Of a stretch of 64,000 nucleotides of DNA, positions 18,028 through 25,565 are shown piece by piece. Below the pieces are notes generated by a model, which made no database searches, was not told the DNA's origin, and was given only the letters and a program-made list of their open reading frames with translations. The stretch is from Chloroflexota bacterium (lineage in GTDB: Bacteria > Chloroflexota > Anaerolineae > UBA4142), in NCBI GenBank assembly GCA_016215025.1, contig JACRMI010000115.1, forward strand, positions 32,747 through 96,746, given 5' to 3'. Numbering within the stretch: the first letter of the stretch is position 1; each line of letters starts with the position of its first letter. The position numbers and the translations under genes are program-made.

Positions 18028-19187
18028 TTCGATGCTCCCTTGCGGGTGGTGGTGTTTTCGGTAACGCGTTCTTGGACGACGCCGGCGATGAGTTTCTTTA
18101 ACTCCGGTGCTTGCTCGACCATTTGATTGAACGTATCGCGATCAAAGCGCAAGACTTCGACCGGAATATCGCCATCGGCGCGCACGGTTGCCATGCTGTT
18201 GCCGCCGCGCAGCATTTCGATTTCGCCAAAGTACTGGCCGCGTCCATATTTTGCGACCACTTGCTCAGTGCCATCGGCTTGTTGAACCAGAATGCTGACG
18301 TTGCCTTTGAGAATGACGTGAAAATGATGGACTGGCTCACCCCGGCGCAGAATGGCTGAACCCGGCGCATATTTCTCCGGATCGACGCGACGGGTGAACG
18401 CAATCAGTTGCTCACTCGTTAGAACGGGGAACACATCGGCAAGATGCTTTTCGATGATTTCGCCATCGGCGATTTGCACGGCGCGCGTGACACGTTTCGC
18501 CAAATCGTTATCGTGCGTCACCATCACAATCGTTTTGCCGCGCTTGACCAAGTCTTCGAACAGTTGGAAAACGGAATCCGCTGTTTTAGAATCGAGATTG
18601 CCGGTGGGTTCATCGGCGAGCAGAATCGGCGGATCGTTGGCGAGTGCGCGGGCAATGGCGACGCGTTGTTGCTGACCACCCGAAATCGCGGCGGGAAGTT
18701 TATTCGCATGGTCCGCCATTTCCATTTGCTCGAGCAAATCCATCGCGTATTTGCGGCGCTCACCGGATTTGTGGACGTTGCAAAAATCCATCGGCAGCAT
18801 GATGTTTTCGACGAGGGTTAGGGTTGGCAAGAGTTGAAAGAATTGAAAAACGATGCCAAGGTTTTTGCCGCGCCAGACAGCCATCTGACCTTCATTGAGT
18901 TTGTGGACCGCGGTATTGCCGACGAGCACTTCGCCGGAGCTTGGACGATCGATACCGGCGATCATGTTGACGAGTGTTGTCTTGCCGCTGCCGGACTTGC
19001 CGATGACGGCGACGAATTCACCGGCATCGACGCGCAGATCGACATTCTTGAGCGCGGGGAATTTCCCAGCGGCGGTGTTAAATATTTTATCGACCTGGCG
19101 CAAGTGGATGAGTTCTTCGTTGCCGTGTTGGTAGAGTCCGTTCGTGCCTTTATTGTTGTTGCTTTGGTTTTGGCGTTTGCCGAACAT
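18024..19187 (-). CDS. ABC transporter ATPase fused to a cyclic-nucleotide-binding domain
   Basis: About 387 residues. Residues 25-255 form a LolD/MacB-type ATPase: Walker A GKSGSGKTTL, Q-loop FQFFQLLP, signature ISGGQQQRVAIARAL, Walker B PILLADEPTGNLD, H-loop VMVTHD. Residues 270-380 form a cNMP-binding barrel (Crp-like): GSAILRRGEPVHHFHVILKG, GRGQYFGEIEMLRGGNSMATVRA and a terminal helix. The phosphate-binding cassette Gly-Glu is present (FGEIEML), but the usual Arg pair is not obvious. The ATPase may be gated by a ligand. I use ATG 19187, preceded by GAGGTGACT; a GTG sits two codons upstream. Co-transcribed with the permease (ATGA overlap). Confidence 0.92.
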   Translation of the reverse strand: MFGKRQNQSNNNKGTNGLYQHGNEELIHLRQVDKIFNTAAGKFPALKNVDLRVDAGEFVAVIGKSGSGKTTLVNMIAGIDRPSSGEVLVGNTAVHKLNEGQMAVWRGKNLGIVFQFFQLLPTLTLVENIMLPMDFCNVHKSGERRKYAMDLLEQMEMADHANKLPAAISGGQQQRVAIARALANDPPILLADEPTGNLDSKTADSVFQLFEDLVKRGKTIVMVTHDNDLAKRVTRAVQIADGEIIEKHLADVFPVLTSEQLIAFTRRVDPEKYAPGSAILRRGEPVHHFHVILKGNVSILVQQADGTEQVVAKYGRGQYFGEIEMLRGGNSMATVRADGDIPVEVLRFDRDTFNQMVEQAPELKKLIAGVVQERVTENTTTRKGASK

Positions 19188-19375
19188 AGTCACCTCGTTT
19201 CGTTAGCGCGCATTTCAAACACATGTATTTACGTTCAAAGAGTGATTCGGTTACATAGAGGTATTATAATCAATTGGGGCAAATCGACCATTCTCCCAGT
19301 GAGCATTATACGGTAGGTTTTGCCACTCGTCATCCCCCAAAAATGGGATAGGTCATACGACAAAATGCGGATTTC

Positions 19376-19404
19376 TTGCTAAAAAGCATAACCTATGCTA
19401 TATT
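19376..19404 (+). promoter_or_regulatory. Promoter of tRNA-Thr
   Basis: -35 TTGCTA (19376-19381) and -10 TATATT (19399-19404), 17-bp spacer. The tRNA begins 18 bases after the -10 box. The spacer contains GCATAACCTATGC, itself palindromic. Confidence 0.7.
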
Positions 19405-19421
19405 ATCGCCCGCGATAGAAT

Positions 19422-19494
19422 GCCACCTTAGCTCAATCGGTAGAGCAGCCGCATCGTAAGTGGCCGGTTTGGGGTTCAAGTCCCTAAGGTGGCT
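19422..19494 (+). tRNA. tRNA-Thr (anticodon CGT)
   Basis: A complete cloverleaf can be folded by hand. The acceptor stem is GCCACCT (19422-19428) with AGGTGGC (19487-19493), the D-stem GCTC/GAGC, and the anticodon stem GCCGC/GTGGC with loop ATCGTAA. That gives anticodon CGT (19455-19457), reading the Thr codon ACG. The T-stem TGGGG/CCCTA holds loop TTCAAGT, and the variable loop has 5 bases. The discriminator is T, CCA is not encoded, and a T-run follows. Confidence 0.95.
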
Positions 19495-19517
19495 TTTGTT
19501 ATTGAGGAGGAAATACT

Positions 19518-19811
19518 CTGGCAAGTACTGCAAGCCGCAAGCGCGCGCGTCCTGCATCCCATCCTCGTAAGGTTGCCAAACCGACCAATCAACATCGTTA
19601 CCTCGTTGATGAACACGGTAAACGCGTTGCCATCATACTCGATCTGGAAGAGTATCGACGTTTGTTGCAAGCAACCAAGGCAACACCACCTGCGTCCACC
19701 AAGGAATTTGATTGGATTGCAGAAGCTCGGCGAATTAGATCGCTGACTCCCAAGACTCTGCCTGACTCGACCCCGATTATCCGTGCATTGCGCGATGGGA
19801 CACTCCGCTGA
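19518..19811 (+). CDS. VapB/Phd-like antitoxin
   Basis: A 97-residue protein read from CTG at 19518, which has GAGGAGG 7 bases upstream; no ATG, GTG or TTG is better placed. The N-terminus is basic (SRKRARP, PRKVAKP). The core HRYLVDEHGKRVAIILDLEEYRRLL is typical of the beta-hairpin plus helix in YefM/Phd and related antitoxins. The C-terminal half (FDWIAEARRIR...) would bind and neutralise the toxin. Its stop TGA overlaps the toxin ATG (ATGA), the usual antitoxin-toxin arrangement. Since the toxin is broken, this gene is probably no longer under selection as an antitoxin. Confidence 0.68.
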   Translation: MASTASRKRARPASHPRKVAKPTNQHRYLVDEHGKRVAIILDLEEYRRLLQATKATPPASTKEFDWIAEARRIRSLTPKTLPDSTPIIRALRDGTLR

Positions 19812-20041
19812 TGAGTTGCGTTTGCATCGATGCCGGCGTTGTCATCAAGCTGGTTTCACCCGAATCGGATAGTGATCGTGCTGAGTGTTTATTTGAGCGG
19901 TGGAAATTTGCGACTGTCTACGATGAGGTGTAGCTTGCCCTGGCTGAATTGCGTGGTTGTGAGTTCTGGCCAGCCGATCAGAAATTGTACGAGCGCGTGA
20001 AAACGCAGTTACCCTATGTGCGATGCTTAGAACAAGCCTGA
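19811..20041 (+). pseudogene. Remnant of a VapC PIN-domain toxin
   Basis: From ATG 19811 the frame reads a PIN-domain start (CIDAGVVIKLVSPESDSDRA, with the first acidic residue). It then jumps to a C-terminal PIN segment: TVYDEV, stop TAG at 19931-19933, then LALAELRGCEFWPADQKLY in the same frame to a TGA at 20039. In intact VapC the codon before LALAEL is usually Tyr, so TAG fits a nonsense change of a Tyr codon. The middle of the domain, roughly 60 residues, is absent. The gene therefore has an internal deletion plus a nonsense mutation. PIN toxins are Mg-dependent RNases; this one cannot fold normally. Confidence 0.78.
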
Positions 20042-20063
20042 TGAATTATCGATTCCAAAATAG

Positions 20064-20091
20064 AAACACTCGGACAATGCCGAGTGTTTTT
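20064..20091 (+). terminator. Rho-independent terminator of the vapBC remnant
   Basis: Perfect 10-bp stem AAACACTCGG/CCGAGTGTTT with loop ACAATG, followed by a T-run. It ends the tRNA-downstream toxin-antitoxin unit. Confidence 0.85.
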
Positions 20092-20622
20092 AATTCGCGA
20101 AGATTCGCGTGACACTTGCACCCGATGGTGCAGTGCAGCATCCTATAGAAAAATTGTCAAGGGGTTTCCTGCCCGAAAGTAAACAACACGGCATTAGGCT
20201 CAGCACAAATGCAAATTCACAGTGCCGAGTGAAACAGAACCTTTCAAATTGATCAGCCCAGCTAAGGCACGCACCACCCTGATTGTTTTCGATGCGGACG
20301 GGTTCGTGCCCCGCCCATGATCTTGAGATCGCCCTAGTAGTGCATCCACAAAGTCTTGCATAGCAAGCCAAGCGTATTTCATGCGTAGCTGACTATGCAA
20401 CATTACTTTGTGGCTGCCCTAGTCCATCCGAGGTTCCACCACAGGGGTGGTCTCAACATCCTTCATTCGATTTGCTCAAGGAGCGGAGGCGACCAAGCTG
20501 CACTTCGAGATCGCACGCACCGTCTCAAGGTGTTTTTTTCGGTGTCCCCCGCCGCTCAGGAAAAGTCAAGTTCATGTACGTCTTGCGGGCGCTGACCGGA
20601 CGTACCGGGATACGGACAGTTG
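20092..20622. other. Non-coding flank of the IS110 element with structured segments
   Basis: No gene is supported here. It begins with a half palindrome (TTCGCGAAGATTCGCGTG, 20094-20111). It then holds G/C-rich hairpin-prone sequence, the 88-bp palindrome (20338-20425), and a further 195 bases up to the transposase stop that include CCACC/GGTGG and GGTGTTTTTTTCGGTG segments. In IS110-family elements of the IS1111 group a guide (bridge/seek) RNA is encoded downstream of the transposase. The minus strand of 20430-20620 is where such an RNA would lie. I cannot fold it reliably or define the element's ends. Confidence 0.35.
20338..20425. repeat. 88-bp covarying palindrome, copy 1
   Basis: Begins TAGTGCATCCACAAAGT and ends ACTTTGTGGCTGCCCTAGTCC. 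The arms pair over CACAAAGT/ACTTTGTG and TTGCATAG/CTATGCAA around a loop containing GCCAAGCGTATTTCAT. An equal-length copy is at 48875-48962, with compensatory changes in the stem. It lies about 200 bases beyond the IS110 transposase stop. Confidence 0.85.
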
Positions 20623-21882
20623 TTAGCTCAAGGTCTGCCAGCGGTGTGGCTCATACATCTCTCGGCGCTTGACGACATGCCAGCAGTACCACAAAAGTTT
20701 GTTCATACAGGCACCGATGGCTTGCATCTTTGGCAGCGGATGTTCGGCGCGGGTTGTCAGCCGCCGGTAGTGATAAACCACCGCATCATTTTGACGAATG
20801 AGCCGCAGTGTGATGAAATAGAGCACGGTTCGTAGACCACTGCGCCCTTGATGCGAAAAGGGTGTCGGACTGTAGGTCTTGCGCCCCGACGTATTCGGTG
20901 TGGGTTGTGTCCCCGCCAACTTGATGAGCGCACCGCCATGCGGATATTGCATGAGGTCGCCGATGTAGGCAACCAAACCGAGCGCCGACGGTGCCGTCAA
21001 GCCCTGAATCGAAAGCAGATACGGCGCTTCCGGCAAAGTGTGAAACAGCCTCACCAAGTCGTCGAGTAATTGTTTCGCCTGAAGATCCAGCAAGCGAATC
21101 GCTTCAACGTGCTGTTGCGCCATCAGGCGCAATGCCGTCGTGGCTTCCGGGCAGCCATACGCCTCTTTCGCCAGAGCATACCGTTGTCGGACTTGACGCA
21201 CGCTCAAGCGATGCCCCGTGAAATGGCTACGCACGCTGGCGAGAAACACGGCTTCACTGCCAGTGCTGATCACGCGGGGCAACAAACCGGACTCAATGAT
21301 CGCGGCGGCGGTGGCCCCGCTGACATCTTTGAAGACCTGGTCGAATTCTGGGAACAATTGACGGACGGTATTCACGAGCAACGTCGTTTGACGCCCGCGA
21401 TCTCGGCGCAGACGTTGATAGGCGACGTAACCGGTTTGCAGTTCGGCGTACACGCCATGCGGCAGGCGGGTCTCGGTAAATTTGCCTTGGCGGAGCAGAT
21501 CCGCAATGGTGAACGCGTCGCGCCAATCATCCTTGCTGCGATCCAACTGATCGCCTTCGCGATGGCGTTTGACGGTGAGCGCATTCACCAAGCGAAATGG
21601 CAGGTGATGCTGTTCCAAGTCGTAGCCGAATTGTTTCCAATAGTAGTTGGTCGGTTCCATTCCGATCAAGAGGCCCGGCGCATGGTGTTTCTCGACCACC
21701 CGCTGGGCACGATGGCGAAAGTCTGCATAGCCCACGGCATTGTTGTCGCTGCGAAAACGATCGAGACGCTTAGCCGTGGGATCGAGTACCACCACGACCA
21801 AATCGTCCAGACTGAGATCAACACCGGCAAAGAGTGTGCCGGGTTGAATTGAGGCCAAGTGTTTGGCCACATGGTTCGACAT
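20623..21882 (-). CDS. IS110-family transposase
   Basis: A 419-residue recombinase of the IS110/IS1111 family (RuvC-like DEDD domain plus a Tnp serine domain). The N-terminal acidic residues can be placed at FAGVDLSLDD, IGMEPTNYYW and SKDDWRDAFTIADLL. The C-terminal domain has LAGTQPTPNTSGRK, where the Ser of TSG is the expected catalytic serine of the family. Full length and no frame break, so probably active. Start ATG 21882 follows AGGAGGACACCC. The element lies directly downstream of the oligopeptide permease genes, and its termini could not be defined from the single copy. Confidence 0.93.
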   Translation of the reverse strand: MSNHVAKHLASIQPGTLFAGVDLSLDDLVVVVLDPTAKRLDRFRSDNNAVGYADFRHRAQRVVEKHHAPGLLIGMEPTNYYWKQFGYDLEQHHLPFRLVNALTVKRHREGDQLDRSKDDWRDAFTIADLLRQGKFTETRLPHGVYAELQTGYVAYQRLRRDRGRQTTLLVNTVRQLFPEFDQVFKDVSGATAAAIIESGLLPRVISTGSEAVFLASVRSHFTGHRLSVRQVRQRYALAKEAYGCPEATTALRLMAQQHVEAIRLLDLQAKQLLDDLVRLFHTLPEAPYLLSIQGLTAPSALGLVAYIGDLMQYPHGGALIKLAGTQPTPNTSGRKTYSPTPFSHQGRSGLRTVLYFITLRLIRQNDAVVYHYRRLTTRAEHPLPKMQAIGACMNKLLWYCWHVVKRREMYEPHRWQTLS

Positions 21883-21974
21883 GGGTGTCCTCCTGTTAGA
21901 TGAGAGTGGTTGTGCACCATCTATTCTAGCAGGAAGACCCCATCCGCTACTGTTCTATACTAGGTGTTCGCGGG

Positions 21975-22883
21975 TCATTTTTTCGGGTCGAGCCAGTCGC
22001 GCAAGCCATCGCCCAGCAAATTGCAGCCAACGACCGTCAGCGTAATGACGCACCCCGGATAAATCGCCAGCCAGGGTGCGGTCTCTAAATAGTTTCGACC
22101 TGACGCGAGCAACGCGCCCCATTCAGGTGATGGCGGCTGCGCGCCCAGCCCAATAAAACTCAGACCGCCGCTCGCCAGCAGCAACATGCCCGAACGCATC
22201 GTCATCATTACGACGAGCGACGACTGCAAGTTCGGCAGAATGTGTCGCAAGATGATGCGATTATTTTTTGCGCCAACCGCTTGCGCCGCTTGCACATACA
22301 GCGAGCATTTTGCCGACAGGGTAAGATTGCGCGCCAGCCGATAAAAGCCCGGCGCGCTGACGATGCCCATCGCAATGACGGCATTCTCTAACGATGGTCC
22401 CAAGCGCGCGACGATGACGAGCGCAAGCAGCAACGCGGGAAACGCTTGCCACACTTCCATCGCACGCGAAAGGATTTGATCGAACCAGCCGCCGTGATAG
22501 CCAGCGAGCAATCCTAGACCAATCCCCAAGCCCGCCGAAATGCTCAATCCCAGCGCGACAATTCCCACGGCAATTTGCGCGCCATACAGAACTCGACTGA
22601 ACACATCGCGCCCGAGCGAATCCGTGCCGAATAAATATTCTGCGCTCGGCGGCGAAAGACGCGCGCCTGCCATCACCTTGTCCGGCGCATACGGCGCGAT
22701 CAATGGCGCAGCTAGCGCAAAAAGCAAAATCAATACGACGATGCTGCCGCCGATCAAAAGATTTGGCGTGACGCGATGCCAACGTGGGAGCAATGACAAC
22801 ACATGATGACGTGATGCGTGACTCGTGATACGTGATGAATTTGCCCAAGTATTAGCAAGGATTTTTTGGTTTGAAAGTTCCAT
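21975..22883 (-). CDS. Oligopeptide/nickel-type ABC transporter permease (DppC-like)
   Basis: A 302-residue permease of the DppC/OppC type: the N-terminal LIAPYAPD region, GTDSLGRDVFSRVLYGAQI, five further helices, and the EAA loop AAQAVGAKNNRIILRHILPN. It would form a channel with the DppB-like neighbour for peptides or related cargo. The N-terminal segment before helix 1 (about residues 15-31) is encoded by a word repeat (22802-22840), giving the unusual NSSRITSHASRHHVLS. The gene is the last of the operon; no ATPase gene follows, and the IS110 element starts within 100 bases. Confidence 0.9.
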   Translation of the reverse strand: MELSNQKILANTWANSSRITSHASRHHVLSLLPRWHRVTPNLLIGGSIVVLILLFALAAPLIAPYAPDKVMAGARLSPPSAEYLFGTDSLGRDVFSRVLYGAQIAVGIVALGLSISAGLGIGLGLLAGYHGGWFDQILSRAMEVWQAFPALLLALVIVARLGPSLENAVIAMGIVSAPGFYRLARNLTLSAKCSLYVQAAQAVGAKNNRIILRHILPNLQSSLVVMMTMRSGMLLLASGGLSFIGLGAQPPSPEWGALLASGRNYLETAPWLAIYPGCVITLTVVGCNLLGDGLRDWLDPKK

Positions 22884-22958
22884 CGGTCAAATCGTTTTCA
22901 ATGTAGTCGTGAGAAACGTTACATTTCTGTGTGTTTCTGTGTGCTTCTGTGGCTAGTG

Positions 22959-23888
22959 TTACAGCGTTTTGTACGCAATTTGCGGATCGAGCCAGCCATG
23001 TGCGAGATCAACCAGAAAATTGATGACGATAAAAATCACGGCAACCGTCAGCGTCGTTCCCAGCACAATAGGATAGTCGCGGTCGAAGATGGCTTGCACG
23101 GTCAAGCGCCCCAGCCCCGGCAAACCAAATATGGTTTCGACGATGAATGCGCCGCCGAGCAGATAACCCAGTTGCAGACCCAGCATCGTGATGACAGGAA
23201 TCAAACTGTTGCGCACGACATGATGCGCGAGCACGTGATTGGGCGCGAGTCCCTTGGAATGCGCCGTCCGCACGTAATCCGAACGCAACACGTCGAGCAA
23301 ACTCGAACGCATGAGGCGCGCAGTTACGGCTGCGGTTGGCAGCGCGAGTGTTATCGCGGGCAGGACAAAGTATCGCCAGTCTTCTGCGCCCACCACCGGC
23401 AGCCAACGCAGTCTGACTGAGAACACAAGCATCAGCAACAGCGCGCTCCAAAAAGTTGGAATCGCGATGCCGAGTGCTGCACCGCTCATCAAAATCGTGT
23501 CGAGGATCGAACCGGCTTTGACGGCAGCAGCAATTCCGATCAGCATTCCGATGATGGTCGCAAGTGCCGCTGCGACGAGCGCAAGCGTAATCGTGTACGG
23601 CAATCGCTCGAGCAACAAGTCGCTCACGGATTTATTGCTGATGAGCGAATGTCCTAGCTCGCCTTTAAACACGAGATCAGAAAGGAAATTACCATAGCGC
23701 AGGACGAGCGGTTGATCGATGCCCATCTCTGCGCGTAACGTTTGCAACTGCGCCGCTGATGCGGTGTCGCCAACGAGCGCAGTCGCCGCATCGCCCAACG
23801 TCGATTCGAGCGCGACGAATGTGACGAGGCTGACGACGATGAGTGTCGCAATTGCGCCAAGCAAGCGTTTGAGAATTGGGTGAGTCAT
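22959..23888 (-). CDS. Oligopeptide/nickel-type ABC transporter permease (DppB-like)
   Basis: A permease of about 309 residues of the DppB/OppB type, with an N-terminal helix (RLLGAIATLIVVSLVTFVALE), a periplasmic loop, five more helices and the EAA loop RTAHSKGLAPNHVLAHHVVRN. It ends with the family's LVDLAHGWLDPQIAY. I chose ATG 23888; the longer frame to 23966 only reads through the palindrome at 23899-23949. No good Shine-Dalgarno is visible. It sits between the binding-protein gene and the DppC-like gene in one transcription direction. Confidence 0.9.
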   Translation of the reverse strand: MTHPILKRLLGAIATLIVVSLVTFVALESTLGDAATALVGDTASAAQLQTLRAEMGIDQPLVLRYGNFLSDLVFKGELGHSLISNKSVSDLLLERLPYTITLALVAAALATIIGMLIGIAAAVKAGSILDTILMSGAALGIAIPTFWSALLLMLVFSVRLRWLPVVGAEDWRYFVLPAITLALPTAAVTARLMRSSLLDVLRSDYVRTAHSKGLAPNHVLAHHVVRNSLIPVITMLGLQLGYLLGGAFIVETIFGLPGLGRLTVQAIFDRDYPIVLGTTLTVAVIFIVINFLVDLAHGWLDPQIAYKTL

Positions 23889-23898
23889 GGTGAGGAAT

Positions 23899-23949
23899 AA
23901 ACCTGACAGGTCGCGGCTCTTTGCAGAGCCGAAGAGACCTGTCAGGTTT
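23899..23949. repeat. Cruciform palindrome, CCTGTCAGG family
   Basis: Outer arms AAACCTGACAGGTC (23899-23912) and GACCTGTCAGGTTT (23936-23949) enclose an inner hairpin CGGCTCT/AGAGCCG. A related element with the same words is at 48763-48820. It separates the binding-protein gene from the permeases and may set their relative expression. Confidence 0.82.
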
Positions 23950-23955
23950 TTAAAT

Positions 23956-25530
23956 CTATTTTCCAATAAACTGCACGTCGTTCATGAGCATTCGTCCCAT
24001 GTAGCCGACTTGAACGCCGCCAAATCTTTTGTTGAACGCCAACACATCGACGGGAATGTAGAGTGGCTGCCACGGCGCGTCCTGCAGGATGAGCTTTTGC
24101 GCTTGCGCGTAAATCTGCGCGCGCTTGCCTTCATCCAGTTCGCGCGCGCCTTGCGCCAAAAGTTTATCGACCTCGGGATTGCTGTACGCGGCGCGATTGG
24201 TGCTGCTGATATTCGCCGAGCCGAGATAGATGTTCAGCGCGTCGGGATCGTTCCATTCATAGCGATAAACGAGGAAATCGAATTTACCTGCGGCAGTTGC
24301 ATCCGTCACCGCTTTGCTATCGAGTTGCTGAATGTCTATCGCCACGCCAATCGCTTTGAACTGTGATTGGATCAACGCTGCAATCGAATCATTCGGCGCG
24401 CGATTCGACGTGATGAGCAAGCCCTTGAGCGGCTGTCCATTCTTTTCCCAGGTTCCGTTTGCCGATTGGGAAAAGCCAGCGTCTTTTAATTCAGCTTGCG
24501 CTTTCTTGAGATCGAAACCCAGCTCCAACGATTTTAGAGATGCGTCATACCCTGAGAGTGTCGGCGGAAGATACGTCGATGCAACCTTGCCAATGCCGCC
24601 GAGCGCAACCTTGACGATTTCATCTTTGTTGATCGCGTACGACAGCGCGCGACGGACTCGTGCATCGTCAAACGGCGCTTTTTTGTTGTTGAACGCGAGA
24701 TAGATCAGACTATTCAATTGGGTATCGACCAATTGCACGTTCGGATTGCTCAGCAATTTCGCGCGATGGTCGGGCTGGTTGATAAAGATCGCATCGATAT
24801 CGCCGGTTTCGAGCGCGGCAAGTTGCGTCGACGCTTCCGGAATCACTTTGAACACCAAGTTGTCGAGGTACGGCGCAGCGCGATTCTGCGTGATGGGCGT
24901 GCCCCATTTGTAATCGGGATTGCGCTTGAGCGTGATCGATTGTCCGGTCTTCCATTCGCCGAGCATGAACGGACCGGTGCCGATCAAATTGCCTTTGCCC
25001 GTTTTTGCCGAATCTGGACTGATGATGCCGGCGTACGGCATCGTGATCGTGCCCCAAAAATTTGCAGTCGGGTCTTTGAAGGTGAATTTGACCGTCAAGT
25101 TATCAACCGCTTCGATGCCGCCAATTGCTTTAATGCCGCTGTAGATCGGCGATTTTGTGCCGCTGTCTTTGAAACGTTGGAACGTAAATCGCACGGCTTC
25201 GGCGTTCATTGGCGTGCCATCTTGAAACGTCACGCCTGATTTTAGTTTCATCGTGATGGTCTTGCCATCTTCTGATACCTGCCAACTCTCGGCGAGTAAC
25301 GGCACGAGCTTGTTGTTCACATCGCGCGTAGCAAGCGTATCGAAAAGGTACGGCGCGATGAGACTCAGCCCCGATGTCGCCGCGCCTTGCGGATCGATGC
25401 TGGCTGGCTCGGACGTCATCGCGCGAACGAACGTGCCGCCGGTGACGACCTGCGTTTGTGCGGCAGCAGGCGCGCAGCTTACGATGATGAATGCCGCCAT
25501 GACCACAAGCATCATTCTTAAATGCTTCAT
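23956..25530 (-). CDS. ABC transporter substrate-binding lipoprotein, family 5 (peptide/nickel/heme type)
   Basis: A 524-residue extracytoplasmic solute-binding protein of family 5. The signal MKHLRMMLVVMAAFIIVSC gives lipidated Cys19. Family landmarks are LAESWQVSEDGKTITMKLKSGVTFQDGTPM split over residues 60-95, RRALSYAINKDEIV, and the terminal YIPVDVLAFNKRF. Ligand type cannot be read from sequence. Family members bind peptides, nickel or heme; the neighbouring heme genes make a tetrapyrrole-related cargo possible but unproven. ATG 25530 follows AAGGAGAGAGC, a strong ribosome binding site. Confidence 0.92.
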   Translation of the reverse strand: MKHLRMMLVVMAAFIIVSCAPAAAQTQVVTGGTFVRAMTSEPASIDPQGAATSGLSLIAPYLFDTLATRDVNNKLVPLLAESWQVSEDGKTITMKLKSGVTFQDGTPMNAEAVRFTFQRFKDSGTKSPIYSGIKAIGGIEAVDNLTVKFTFKDPTANFWGTITMPYAGIISPDSAKTGKGNLIGTGPFMLGEWKTGQSITLKRNPDYKWGTPITQNRAAPYLDNLVFKVIPEASTQLAALETGDIDAIFINQPDHRAKLLSNPNVQLVDTQLNSLIYLAFNNKKAPFDDARVRRALSYAINKDEIVKVALGGIGKVASTYLPPTLSGYDASLKSLELGFDLKKAQAELKDAGFSQSANGTWEKNGQPLKGLLITSNRAPNDSIAALIQSQFKAIGVAIDIQQLDSKAVTDATAAGKFDFLVYRYEWNDPDALNIYLGSANISSTNRAAYSNPEVDKLLAQGARELDEGKRAQIYAQAQKLILQDAPWQPLYIPVDVLAFNKRFGGVQVGYMGRMLMNDVQFIGK

Positions 25531-25565
25531 TGCTCTCTCCTTCGAAAACATTGGATTGGATTGTC

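Noticed and set aside
20090..20371. Short minus-strand frame beside the IS element
   Set aside because: Overlaps the terminator and the palindrome, with no ribosome binding site or homology that I recognise.
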